Source: an uncultured Steroidobacter sp.
GTDB lineage: Bacteria; Pseudomonadota; Gammaproteobacteria; Steroidobacterales; Steroidobacteraceae
Direction of reading: 5' to 3'
Assembly (NCBI GenBank): GCA_937864115.1
Contig: CALMII010000015.1
Location: 1-64,000 of the forward strand
DNA: 64,000 nt
A program made the translations under genes and the position numbers. The notes under the pieces were generated by a model that searched no databases, was not told the DNA's origin, and worked only from the letters and a program-made list of their open reading frames with translations. Each line of letters starts with the position of its first letter. Positions within the stretch are counted from its first letter, which is position 1. Of this stretch, positions 22,975-33,539 are shown piece after piece.

Positions 22975-24510
22975 TCAGGGACGGTACAAATCGCGATACG
23001 TTTCGCGCAATACGTTTTTCTGGACCTTGCCCATGGTGTTGCGGGGCAGCTCGTCGACGAACAGCACCCGCTTCGGCAGCTTGAAGTTTGCCAGCCGCTG
23101 TTCGAGCGCGCGCCGTACCGCGGATTCGTCGAGCTGCGCATCGCGGCGGCCGACCACCACGGCCGTCACGCCCTCGCCGAAATCGGGATGCGGCACGCCG
23201 ATGACCGCGCTTTCGATGACGCCGGGCAGCGCATCGATTTCCGCTTCGACCTCGATGGGATAGACGTTGTAGCCGCCGGTGATCACCAGATCCTTGCCGC
23301 GGCCGACGATGTGTACGTAGCCGTTGCGGTCGATGCGCCCGAGATCGCCGGTGATGAAAAAGCCGTCGCGGCGGAATTCCTGCGCGGTCTTTTCCGGCAT
23401 CTGCCAGTAGCCGCGAAACACGTTCGGACCGTGCACCTCGATCATGCCGACCGCATCCGCTTCGGTGAGGACCACGCCGGAGTCCGGATCGGCGATGCGC
23501 ACCTCGACGCCCGGCAGCGTCGGGCCGACCGAACCGGGAAGGCGCTCGCCTGCATACGGGTTCGAAGTGTTCATGAGCGTTTCGCTCATGCCGTAGCGCT
23601 CCAGGATGGCGTGGCCCGTGCGCCGGGAGAATTCGCGATGCGTTTCCGGCAGCAGCGGCGCCGATCCGGAAACGAACAGCCGCAGGTTGCGCACCGTGTC
23701 GCGATCGAACTCCGGCTGGTCCAGCAGGCGCGTGTAGAACGTCGGCACGCCCATCATCACGGTTGCGTGCGGCAGCTGCTGCACGATGTCGCGGGCGTCG
23801 AAGCGCGACAGGAACAGCATCGAGCTGCCTGAGGCGAGCACGGTGTTCACCGCCACGAACAGGCCGTGCACGTGGAAGATCGGCAGTGCATGCAGCAGCA
23901 CGTCGGACTCGGTGAAGCGCCAGGCATCGGCCAGCGTGACGGCATTGGAGGCGAGATTGCCGCGCGTCACCATGGCGCCCTTGGAACGGCCGGTCGTGCC
24001 GGAGGTGTACAGCAGCGCCGCGAGCGCGCTGTGATCGCCGCCGAACGATGGCAAGGCCGCCTCGCTGCTGCGCGACGCCAGCTCCATCAGCGAGCCGTCG
24101 CTGGCCGCGCCGAGCGTCAGCAGTCGCGCGGATTTGCCGAGCGAAGCCGCCTGCGCCAGCGTGTCGGGCCGGACGACGGCAACTGCCGGATCGGCATCGC
24201 CGAGGAAGTAGTCGAGTTCGGCCAGCGTGTACGCCGTGTTCAGGGGAACGAATGCGGCGCCGAGCTTGAGGCAGGCAATGTAGAGGGCGATGGCCTCGGG
24301 CGATTTGTCGATCTGCGCCGCCACGCGATCACCCGTGACGACGCGCTGCGATTGCAGCGCCCGCGCGATCCGGTTGGCGAGCTGGTCGAACTGCGCGTAG
24401 GTCAGCGTGCGGCCGTCGCCGGTGCGCAGCAGGAGTCGGGCAGGGTCGCGACGAAGCACGGCATCGAGCCAGTGCAAGGGATCGCGGGGGGAAGGAGGTA
24501 TCGGTGTCAC
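22975..24510 (-). CDS. matB: malonyl-CoA synthetase-like acyl-CoA ligase
   Basis: 511 residues, ANL superfamily. Motifs: P-loop LLYTSGTTGRSKGAMV, YGMSETLMNTSNPYAGERLP (A5 region, whose NTSNPY is characteristic of malonyl-CoA synthetases), ITGDLGRID, and the C-terminal lysine in RNTMGKVQKNVLRE. It activates malonate (or methylmalonate) with ATP and CoA, giving malonyl-CoA. Translation appears to start at GTG (24510) with a weak ribosome-binding site; no better start is in frame. It heads a minus-strand set with pirin and the helical protein. No malonate transporter is seen nearby. Confidence 0.9.
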   Translation of the reverse strand: MTPIPPSPRDPLHWLDAVLRRDPARLLLRTGDGRTLTYAQFDQLANRIARALQSQRVVTGDRVAAQIDKSPEAIALYIACLKLGAAFVPLNTAYTLAELDYFLGDADPAVAVVRPDTLAQAASLGKSARLLTLGAASDGSLMELASRSSEAALPSFGGDHSALAALLYTSGTTGRSKGAMVTRGNLASNAVTLADAWRFTESDVLLHALPIFHVHGLFVAVNTVLASGSSMLFLSRFDARDIVQQLPHATVMMGVPTFYTRLLDQPEFDRDTVRNLRLFVSGSAPLLPETHREFSRRTGHAILERYGMSETLMNTSNPYAGERLPGSVGPTLPGVEVRIADPDSGVVLTEADAVGMIEVHGPNVFRGYWQMPEKTAQEFRRDGFFITGDLGRIDRNGYVHIVGRGKDLVITGGYNVYPIEVEAEIDALPGVIESAVIGVPHPDFGEGVTAVVVGRRDAQLDESAVRRALEQRLANFKLPKRVLFVDELPRNTMGKVQKNVLRETYRDLYRP

Positions 24511-24526
24511 TGCTGGACTTTCTCTT

Positions 24527-24602
24527 CTGTGGGGCCGGCTTCAGCCGGCCGCGACAGTCGAGCATAACCACCAGCGCAGGCCGGCTAAAGCCGGCCCCAC
24601 AG
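24527..24602. repeat. GCCGGCTTCAGCCGGC palindromic repeat
   Basis: CTGTGGGGCCGGCTTCAGCC at the left and GGCTAAAGCCGGCCCCACAG at the right, with about 36 bases between. It fills the gap between matB and the GGDEF gene. Confidence 0.85.
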
Positions 24603-24611
24603 AAGAAAGAG

Positions 24612-25640
24612 CTAGCGCTTCGGCAGCGACCCGTCCCAGTCGCCCACGTACCGCACGCCGCTGGAGGCGCGCTTTTCCTCGTACATGTCGGCATCGGCGC
24701 GCGCGATCAGGTCTTCGATGGACTCGTCCGACGTCACGTCGACCAGCGTCGTGCCGATGCTCACGTCCAGCGTATAGGGCCGGCCGGGAACCGCGTTGAT
24801 GAGCGACAGCTCGCCGCGCAGGCGTTCGCGCAGCACGCTCGTGTCCTGCTGCACGTGAGCCAGCGCGACGAACTCGTCGCCGCCGAGGCGCGCGACGATG
24901 TCGGCTTCGCGGAAGGTCCGTCGCAGCACGTCGGCCGTTTCGCGCAGCGCCTGATCGCCGATCAGGTGACCGAGCGTGTCGTTGATCTGCTTGAGGCCGT
25001 TCAGATCGACGAAGAACAGGCCGAGGACATGCCGCTCGCGGCGGGCGACCTTGAGCGCCTGCCCGGCCAGTTCGAAGAAGCCGCGGCGGTTGCGCAGCCG
25101 GGTCAGCTCATCGACGAGCGACAGGCTCGTCAGCAGGTCTGCGTTGCGACGCAGGGCTTCCTCGCGTTCGCGCGTCGCGATTTCGGCGCGATGCTTGTGG
25201 ATCGCCACTTCGATGGAGCAGCGCAGTTCGACTTCCTGGAAGGGCTTCACCAGGTAGCCGAGCGGACCGGTCCTGACGGCCCGTTCGAGCGTTTCGACGT
25301 CGCGATGGCCGGTCAGGAAAATGACCGGAACGTGGCCGCGCTCCTGGATCATCTGCGCCGCCTGGATGCCGTCGATCTCGCCGCGCAGCCCGACGTCCAT
25401 GATGATCAGCCGCGGCCGCAGTTCCTCGGCCATGCACACCGCCTGTACGCCTTCGCTGGCCACGCCGGCGACGCGATAGCCGAGTCGGGTGATGGTCTCG
25501 AGCAGGTCCTGCGCGACGATGCCTTCGTCTTCGACCACGAGGATCGAGATATCGGACGCGGCTACGCCGGCTCCGGTGCCGTCATTTGCGTCGCGATTAT
25601 GTCCATCCGGCGCGGGCCGGGAGCCGTACGGGTCAGTCAT
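24612..25640 (-). CDS. response regulator with GGDEF diguanylate cyclase domain
   Basis: From ATG 25640 the protein has 342 residues (a longer frame to 25715 is less likely). Residues 30-150 form a receiver domain with phospho-acceptor Asp82 (RLIIMDVGLRG), Thr110 and Lys132 (YLVKPF). Residues about 175-335 form a cyclase domain with canonical GGDEF at 253-257. The RxxD inhibitory site (R244-D247) is intact five residues before it. It should make cyclic-di-GMP when phosphorylated and be product-inhibited. No histidine kinase is adjacent (orphan regulator). Its product could feed the riboswitch at 846, which is inference only. Confidence 0.93.
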   Translation of the reverse strand: MTDPYGSRPAPDGHNRDANDGTGAGVAASDISILVVEDEGIVAQDLLETITRLGYRVAGVASEGVQAVCMAEELRPRLIIMDVGLRGEIDGIQAAQMIQERGHVPVIFLTGHRDVETLERAVRTGPLGYLVKPFQEVELRCSIEVAIHKHRAEIATREREEALRRNADLLTSLSLVDELTRLRNRRGFFELAGQALKVARRERHVLGLFFVDLNGLKQINDTLGHLIGDQALRETADVLRRTFREADIVARLGGDEFVALAHVQQDTSVLRERLRGELSLINAVPGRPYTLDVSIGTTLVDVTSDESIEDLIARADADMYEEKRASSGVRYVGDWDGSLPKR

Positions 25641-26134
25641 CGATTGAAATTCGTCGCAACAATGTCTGCAGGGACCGAATCCGACACGGACCCGTAACGC
25701 CTGAAGCAGCGGCATGGTTGCGTCGGTGCGTGAGCTAAGTAGCTCACGCGGCGGCAGACTGCATCGTCGTTGATACGGATGCGGCGACCGACTTCGCCGG
25801 TACGGAGCGATAACCCGCCGGAACTACGTTGCAGCGCATTGGTTAATGGCTGGTGCCCGAGCGCTGCCTTCGCTCTCAGGGAGTGCCTCATGTCATTGAA
25901 GGGTGCGGCGCGCGTATTGCGGGAAAACACTGCAAATCGGCGAGGGCGGCGCTGCGTGGGGCGCTGTCGTCCTGCAGCGTCGCCGGTTATGAACTCATGC
26001 CCGCGCCGCCGCTGTGCCGCGGCGCGAGTCGTCGGACAGCCGAAATCGCGTTTCGGGCCGCGACGAGGTTCCCTTACAATCCCGGCGCCGCAACCGGCTG
26101 ATTCCGGCGTTTTCCGCTCTCAACGAACCTTCGA
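25641..26134. other. gene-free divergent intergenic region
   Basis: About 490 bp between the divergently transcribed GGDEF gene and the PfkB-kinase gene. Overlapping frames on both strands are Arg/Ala-rich and lack ribosome-binding sites. A small perfect palindrome, GTGAGCTAAGTAGCTCAC (25730-25747), could be an operator. Nothing else is recognised. Confidence 0.5.
25730..25747. promoter_or_regulatory. palindrome GTGAGCTAAGTAGCTCAC
   Basis: GTGAGCTA and TAGCTCAC are perfectly inverted 8-bp arms around two bases, about 90 bases upstream of the GGDEF gene start. The size and symmetry suit a dimeric repressor or activator site; no regulator can be assigned. Confidence 0.3.
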
Positions 26135-27094
26135 ATGACGAACCCAAGCAAGCGCGCATTGATCTGTGGCTCGGTCGCCTTCGACACCATCATGGTGTTC
26201 CAGGATCGATTCAGGAATCACATCCTGCCCGACAAGATCCACATGCTGAACGTGTCGTTCCTCGTCCCGCAGATGCGCCGCGAGTTCGGCGGCTGCGCCG
26301 GCAACATCGCCTACAACCTCAAGCTGCTCGGCGACGTCGGTCTGCCGATGGCGACGGTGGGCAAGGACTTCGGCCTGTACGGCGACTGGATGAAGCAGAC
26401 CGGCGTGCCGACCGATCACATCACCGTCATCGAGAGCGAGCACACGGCGCAGGGCTTCGTGACCACCGATCTCGACGACAACCAGATCTGGGCGTTTCAT
26501 CCCGGTGCGATGCAGCTGTCGCACGAGAACCAGGTCGCGCAGGCGAAGGACATCGCGATCGGCATCGTCGCGCCGGATGGCCGCGAGGGCATGATCCAGC
26601 ATGCGGCGCAGTTCGCAGCCGCGGGCATCCCGTTCATTTTCGATCCCGGCCAGGGCCTGCCGCTGTTCAGCGGCGACGACCTGCGCGCCTTCATCAAGCA
26701 GGCCACGTGGGTCGCGGTGAACGACTACGAATGGCAGCTCGTGCAGGAGAAGGCGAAGCTCTCCGCCAGCGACATCGCCGGCCAGGTGCAAGCGCTGATC
26801 GTCACGCGCGGCGCCGAAGGCTCGGTGATTTATACGAAGGGCCGCGAGATCGTCATCCCGACCGCGAAGCCCTCGCAGGTCGTCGATCCCACCGGTTGCG
26901 GCGATGCCTATCGCGCCGGCCTGCTGCACGGCCTGCTGCACGGGCTCGACTGGGAAACCACGGGCCGCATTGCTTCGTTGCTGGGGGCGATCAAGATCGA
27001 ATCGCGCGGCACGCAGAATCACAGCTTCAGCCGGGCCGAGTTCGAGCAGCGCTATCAGGCGAGCTTCGGTAGGGGTCTCTCGTTGGGAAAGTAA
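26135..27094 (+). CDS. PfkB-family sugar kinase, probable adenosine kinase
   Basis: 319 residues. The ribokinase-fold signatures are GGCAGNIAYNLKLLG at the N-terminus and DPTGCGDAYRAGLLHGL, the catalytic-base loop with the Asp of GCGD, near the C-terminus. It phosphorylates a nucleoside or sugar with ATP. The position immediately before metK and ahcY suggests adenosine as substrate: adenosine released by AhcY from SAH would be trapped as AMP. That assignment is by context; the family is firm. Confidence 0.85.
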   Translation: MTNPSKRALICGSVAFDTIMVFQDRFRNHILPDKIHMLNVSFLVPQMRREFGGCAGNIAYNLKLLGDVGLPMATVGKDFGLYGDWMKQTGVPTDHITVIESEHTAQGFVTTDLDDNQIWAFHPGAMQLSHENQVAQAKDIAIGIVAPDGREGMIQHAAQFAAAGIPFIFDPGQGLPLFSGDDLRAFIKQATWVAVNDYEWQLVQEKAKLSASDIAGQVQALIVTRGAEGSVIYTKGREIVIPTAKPSQVVDPTGCGDAYRAGLLHGLLHGLDWETTGRIASLLGAIKIESRGTQNHSFSRAEFEQRYQASFGRGLSLGK

Positions 27095-27095
27095 T

Positions 27096-27183
27096 GGAGA
27101 ATGGCCGCAAAAAGGCGCAAAACACACAAGGGTAAGAAAATCCTTTTTTGCGATCCTTTGTGCTTTTTTGCGGCTATTCGATT
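27096..27183. repeat. AATGGCCGCAAAAAGGCGC inverted-repeat element, copy 3
   Basis: GAATGGCCGCAAAAAGGCGC pairs with GTGCTTTTTTGCGGCTATTC. Unlike the other copies it lies between two genes in the same direction (kinase and metK), inside the metK leader, so it may terminate the kinase transcript or reduce read-through into metK. Confidence 0.82.
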
Positions 27184-27207
27184 CTTCGATCTTTATCAGG
27201 AACAGAT

Positions 27208-28392
<1,185 letters not shown>

Positions 28393-28415
28393 CGGCGTCC
28401 GGGTTTCTTTTTTTT

Positions 28416-28468
28416 GTGGGGCCGGCTTCAGCCGGCCTCTTCGGAGTCAGGCTAAAGCCTGACCTACA
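28416..28468. repeat. GCCGGCTTCAGCCGGC palindromic repeat plus GTCAGGCTAAAGCCTGAC
   Basis: TGTGGGGCCGGCTTCAGCC-GGCC is followed by AGTCAGGCTAAAGCCTGACC, two adjacent palindromes of the dispersed family. Preceded by a T-run at 28404-28415. It lies between metK and the SAH riboswitch. Confidence 0.8.
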
Positions 28469-28469
28469 C

Positions 28470-28543
28470 GCTTGCCGAGGGGCGCTGCAGCAGAGTCGAT
28501 CTGCCAGGCTCGGCGGGCTGCCTTCAACGGCAACGGCGCCCTG
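28470..28543 (+). ncRNA. S-adenosylhomocysteine (SAH) riboswitch
   Basis: The conserved SAH aptamer words occur in order: GCCGAGGGGCGCTGCAGC (28474-28491), GCCAGGCTCGGCGGG (28503-28517) and AACGGCGCCC (28532-28541). GCCGAG and CTCGGC form the closing helix, and the GGCGCTGC/GGCGCC words are the ligand pocket and pseudoknot of this class. It sits 24 bases upstream of ahcY, the standard target. By family knowledge, SAH binding switches expression on so the product inhibitor of methyltransferases is cleared. Confidence 0.93.
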
Positions 28544-28566
28544 ACGTTCAACTGGAGATTCGAGAA

Positions 28567-29982
<1,416 letters not shown>

Positions 29983-30032
29983 TCGCCTCGCCGTCGCGCG
30001 TGACGGCGACAGGGGCTAGATGGTGAAATAAG

Positions 30033-30066
30033 CGGCCGGATCCGACAGGGTCCGGCCGTTTTCGTT
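30033..30066 (+). terminator. Rho-independent terminator after ahcY
   Basis: CGGCCGGATCC and GGTCCGGCCG form a GC-rich stem with a short loop, followed by TTTTCGTTT. It begins 51 bases after the ahcY stop. Confidence 0.85.
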
Positions 30067-30088
30067 TCACCTGACGATCGAGTGACCC

Positions 30089-31024
30089 ATGTCCGACGGT
30101 TCCCTGCCCGGCACGCCTGTCTCCGCCACGCAATCTGCTGCGGAGCGCCAGCCTGGCGCAGGGAAGTCTCCCAGCATCGTCCTGACCCTCTCCTGCCCGG
30201 ATACCACGGGCATCGTGGCAGCGGTCGCGGGCTTTCTCGCCGCCAACAACTGCCTCATCACCGAGGCGCAGCACTTCGACGATCCGTACACGGTGAAGTC
30301 GTTCATGCGCACCGTGTTTCACCCGAACGGGCAGGGCACGCCATCGCTGGCCGATCTCGACAAGGAGTTCGCCCGCACCGTCGGCGCGCGCTTCGGCATG
30401 GCGTACGAGTTCAACGAAGTGAAGCGCAAGTGCCGCGCGGTGCTGGCCGTGTCGAAACACGGTCACTGCCTCAACAGCATGCTGCATCGCTACAGCACCG
30501 GCACCCTGCCGATCGAGGTCGTCGCCGTGGTGTCGAATCATCAGGACATGCGCAGCCTGACCGAATGGCACGGCATTCCGTTCCACTACTTTCCGGTGAT
30601 CGACGGGCGCAAGGCCGATCAGGAAAAGCGTCTGTTCGAACTGTTCGAGAAGACCGACGGCGATCTGCTGGTGCTCGCCCGCTACATGCAGATCCTGAGT
30701 GCAGAGGCCTGCAAGTACTTCACGGGCCGCGCCATCAACATCCATCATTCCTTCCTGCCGGGCTTCAAGGGCGCGAAGGCCTATCACCAGGCACATGCGC
30801 GCGGCGTAAAGCTGATCGGCGCGACGGCCCACTACGTCACGACGGATCTCGACGAAGGCCCGATCATCGAGCAGGAAGTCGCGCGGGTCGATCACACCAT
30901 GCCCCCGGAAGAGCTGGTGGCGATCGGCGCCGATCTCGAAAGCGTGGTGCTGAACCGTGCAGTGAAGTGGCATGCGGAGCATCGCGTCGTCATCAACGAC
31001 AGCAAGACAGTGGTGCTGAGATGA
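30089..31024 (+). CDS. purU: formyltetrahydrofolate deformylase
   Basis: 311 residues: an extended N-terminus of about 28 residues, an ACT domain (SIVLTLSCPDTTGIVAAVAGF) and a formyltransferase-like hydrolase domain (LARYMQILSAEACKYFTGRA; INIHHSFLPGFKGAKAYHQA; GATAHYVTTDLDEGPIIEQE). The conserved Asn/His/Asp of the catalytic domain are in IHHSFLP and TTDLDEGP. It hydrolyses 10-formyl-THF to THF and formate, adjusting the one-carbon pool and supplying formate. It overlaps the following folD by 4 bases, so the two are translated together. Confidence 0.95.
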   Translation: MSDGSLPGTPVSATQSAAERQPGAGKSPSIVLTLSCPDTTGIVAAVAGFLAANNCLITEAQHFDDPYTVKSFMRTVFHPNGQGTPSLADLDKEFARTVGARFGMAYEFNEVKRKCRAVLAVSKHGHCLNSMLHRYSTGTLPIEVVAVVSNHQDMRSLTEWHGIPFHYFPVIDGRKADQEKRLFELFEKTDGDLLVLARYMQILSAEACKYFTGRAINIHHSFLPGFKGAKAYHQAHARGVKLIGATAHYVTTDLDEGPIIEQEVARVDHTMPPEELVAIGADLESVVLNRAVKWHAEHRVVINDSKTVVLR

Positions 31025-31899
31025 CCGCCAGGATCATCGATGGCCGGGCCATCGCAGCCAAGCTGCGCGCGGAATACCACGTGCGCGTCGATGAGCTGAA
31101 GGCGCGCCACGGCATCACGCCGGGACTCGCCGTCATCCTGGTCGGCGACAGCGCGGCCTCACGCTCCTACGTGAGCGGCAAGATCAAGGCGTGCCGGGAA
31201 GCGGGCATCCATTCCGAACTCATCGAGCTGCCGACCAGCGTCGGCGAGGAAGAGCTGCTGGCGAGGATCGACGAACTCAATGTCGATCCGGCCATTCACG
31301 GCATCCTGGTGCAGCTGCCGCTGCCGCCGCACATCCGGGTCGCCAGCGTCATCGAGGCGATCTCGGTCGAGAAGGACGTCGACGGCTTCCATCTCTACAA
31401 CATGGGCGGCCTCGTGACCGGCAGCACCGTGTTCTCGCCCTGCACACCCTACGGCGTGCAGAAGATGCTGGAGCACGAGAACATCCGCATCGAAGGCCAG
31501 AACGTCGTCGTGGTCGGCGCGAGCAACATCGTGGGCAAGCCGACGGCGCTGATGCTGATGCAGCAGGAAGCCACCGTCAGCATCTGTCATGTCAAGACGC
31601 GCGACCTCGGCCACTACACGCTGCTCGCCGACATTCTCGTCGTCGCCGCGGGCGTGCCCAATCTCATCGTGCCGCAGATCGTGCGCACCGGTGCGGTAGT
31701 GATCGATGTCGGATTCAACCGACTGCCGGACGGGCGCATCGTCGGCGATGTCGATTTCGAGGGAGTGAAAGAGAAGGCGTCGTACATCACGCCCGTGCCG
31801 GGCGGTGTCGGGCAGCTGACCGTGACCATGCTGCTGCACAACACGATCGTGTCGGCGGAGCGGTTCGCGACCGCGACGACCTCCGGCTTCCGCCGCTGA
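31021..31899 (+). CDS. folD: second methylenetetrahydrofolate dehydrogenase/cyclohydrolase
   Basis: 292 residues with Tyr50 and Lys54 (RSYVSGKIK), VQLPLP, KDVDGFHLYN, GASNIVGKPTALML and [11 protein letters not shown], so it looks fully active. The start ATG at 31021 overlaps purU by 4 bases. Paired with PurU it could run the methylene-THF to formate direction or the reverse, depending on demand. It differs clearly from the first FolD at 18723-19613, so this is an old paralogue or a gained copy, not a recent duplication. Confidence 0.95.
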   Translation: MTARIIDGRAIAAKLRAEYHVRVDELKARHGITPGLAVILVGDSAASRSYVSGKIKACREAGIHSELIELPTSVGEEELLARIDELNVDPAIHGILVQLPLPPHIRVASVIEAISVEKDVDGFHLYNMGGLVTGSTVFSPCTPYGVQKMLEHENIRIEGQNVVVVGASNIVGKPTALMLMQQEATVSICHVKTRDLGHYTLLADILVVAAGVPNLIVPQIVRTGAVVIDVGFNRLPDGRIVGDVDFEGVKEKASYITPVPGGVGQLTVTMLLHNTIVSAERFATATTSGFRR

Positions 31900-31910
31900 G
31901 CGCCGCTGCA

Positions 31911-32004
31911 CTGTGGGGCCGGCTTCAGCCGGCCTCTTTTCAGAAGTCAGGCTAAAGCCCGCTGTAGGTCAGGCTTTAGCCTGACTCTTGGAGGCCGGCT
32001 TCAG
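31911..32004. repeat. palindromic repeat cluster split by an IS (left part)
   Basis: CTGTGGGGCCGGCTTCAGCC, AGTCAGGCTAAAGCC and GTAGGTCAGGCTTTAGCC occur in a row, then GGAGGCCGGCTTCAG runs straight into the IS left end. The continuation CTTCAGCCGGCCCCACAG lies at 33511-33528, so one palindrome was cut at its centre. Confidence 0.9.
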
Positions 32005-33510
32005 CCCAATGGCACTGACTTAAGCGGCCGCATGATGAGGATGCTCGGATCGCGGCACTTGCAGCCAAGGGTATGGATGCGGTCTTCGTTTTCGCGCTCG
32101 CGGCTCTTTTCTGCCCGCCCGATGGCCGCATCGGCGTTGAGCGATTGCCAGAAGCAACTGCAGGATGTGATCGGGATGGGCGAGCAGACCGCGATCACGC
32201 CAGTGCATCCATAGCTGCAAGGTATGCTTGAAGCTCAGTTGCCGCGGATGACACTGCACTTGCCGTGCGGCGCTGGCCATCAGCATACGGATCAGGTTGT
32301 AAGCCAGCAGATAGACCCAGATCTGCTTCTCATTCATCTGCGCGCTCATGCCGCTCAATACCCGCATTCCCAGCACCGCCTTGATGTTGCGCAGATCCAG
32401 CTCCACCTGCCAACGCTGCGCATACAGTTCGAACAGCTGTGCTTTCGGCACGGCTCGCGCATCACCCATCGTGCTGACCAGGACCCGGCCCTTCACCCGC
32501 GACTCTCGCAGCACCAACTGCTCGGGCAGACTCTCGTACTGCTGCCGGCTCATCCACGGCGGTTGCCGCGGACGCGGCCAACACACCAGATGATCCTCTT
32601 TGCCCAGCCGCTCGCCGCGGCGAAAGTCGGCGCGCCGACCTCCCTGCAGCTCACACACCATGTCGACGCCGCGTTCGCGAAGCGCACAGATCACGAAGTA
32701 ATTGCAGTACAGCGCATCGCCCAGCGCCACATCCCCGGGCTGCAAGGCGGCGTAGAGCTGTCGTAGCAACGCCAACTCGCTGGCGCCTTCCCCGACACAG
32801 CCTCCCACCGCCGCATCCAGCACCGCCCCAGTGCTCAGGCAGATCACCCCGACCACCCGCAGCAACGGAAACCCCACCCCCACCGCCTGCAACGAAGACT
32901 GCGGGTAGCGTTGCTGCGTGCTGCACGTGTCCGGCGCCGACACCGTCGTGCCATCCAGCAACTTCACCGCTCGACCCTGCCAGCGCCACGCGCACTCGGC
33001 CGCTTCACTGAGCATCCGCCCCGTGCCTTGTACCAACGCACTGATCATGGGCTGCGGCAGACGCAGCCGCGCCTTGCAGTAACCGCCCGTGCTCAGGCTG
33101 TGACCCTTCAGTCCCTGCGACAGGCGCTGCGCCAGCCAGCCATTCACCGCCTGCTGGCACGACCTATCCGCACTCAAACACTGCCCCAGAAACAGCGACA
33201 GCGTGACGGTCGGCGGATACAGCCGCTCGCGATGCTCGGGCAACTGCGACTCCGTCAGCTCCAGCAGCTGCGGCCCGGTCAGCGTGTTGAAGAAATCCAC
33301 CGCGCCGTGCGTGCTGCGGTAATGCTGGATCTGATGGTGGCGTTGTTTGAGGGCTCTTCGCGTTCTAGCATCCACTTTGGGCGGGCTCCGTTGCGGCAGT
33401 TTGTTTGTGTGGTAACAACAATCTACCGGCTGCGTAGCTCGTCCGCTCTTCAGATCAACAACTTAAAGCTCTACTCCACATCTCCAGCTGCTTAAGTCAG
33501 TGCCATTGGG
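32005..33510 (-). mobile_element. intact IS4-like insertion sequence, 1506 bp
   Basis: Perfect 20-bp terminal inverted repeats: CCCAATGGCACTGACTTAAG at 32005-32024 and its reverse complement at 33491-33510, with similarity extending about 5 bases further in. The flanking 6-bp direct repeat CTTCAG (31999-32004 and 33511-33516) is the target duplication. One uninterrupted transposase gene fills it. The insertion point is the centre of a GCCGGCTTCAGCCGGC repeat. Confidence 0.93.
32020..33375 (-). CDS. IS4-family transposase
   Basis: 451 residues, uninterrupted. The DDE catalytic triad can be read as Asp141 (KLLDGTTVSAPDT), Asp220 (VALGDALYCNY) and Glu325. The last lies in the Y-x2-R-x3-E-x6-K signature of IS4 elements (Tyr318, Arg321, Glu325, Lys332; YAQRWQVELDLRNIK). 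It begins at GTG 33375, and its stop lies inside the left terminal repeat. It cuts and rejoins the element's ends. The basic C-terminus (RAGRKEPRARKRRPHP) may bind DNA. Intact enough to be active. Confidence 0.94.
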   Translation of the reverse strand: MDARTRRALKQRHHQIQHYRSTHGAVDFFNTLTGPQLLELTESQLPEHRERLYPPTVTLSLFLGQCLSADRSCQQAVNGWLAQRLSQGLKGHSLSTGGYCKARLRLPQPMISALVQGTGRMLSEAAECAWRWQGRAVKLLDGTTVSAPDTCSTQQRYPQSSLQAVGVGFPLLRVVGVICLSTGAVLDAAVGGCVGEGASELALLRQLYAALQPGDVALGDALYCNYFVICALRERGVDMVCELQGGRRADFRRGERLGKEDHLVCWPRPRQPPWMSRQQYESLPEQLVLRESRVKGRVLVSTMGDARAVPKAQLFELYAQRWQVELDLRNIKAVLGMRVLSGMSAQMNEKQIWVYLLAYNLIRMLMASAARQVQCHPRQLSFKHTLQLWMHWRDRGLLAHPDHILQLLLAIAQRRCGHRAGRKEPRARKRRPHPYPWLQVPRSEHPHHAAA

Positions 33511-33530
33511 CTTCAGCCGGCCCCACAGTA
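33511..33530. repeat. palindromic repeat split by the IS (right part)
   Basis: CTTCAGCCGGCCCCACAG continues the palindrome broken at 32004. Its first six bases duplicate 31999-32004. Confidence 0.9.
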
Positions 33531-33539
33531 AGAAAAGCC

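Noticed and set aside
25641..25930. Minus-strand frame 25637-25930 and plus-strand frames to 26138
   Set aside because: They overlap each other on opposite strands, have no ribosome-binding site and cover the divergent promoter region.
32224..33495. Plus-strand frames across the insertion sequence
   Set aside because: They are antisense to an intact transposase and show no family motifs.
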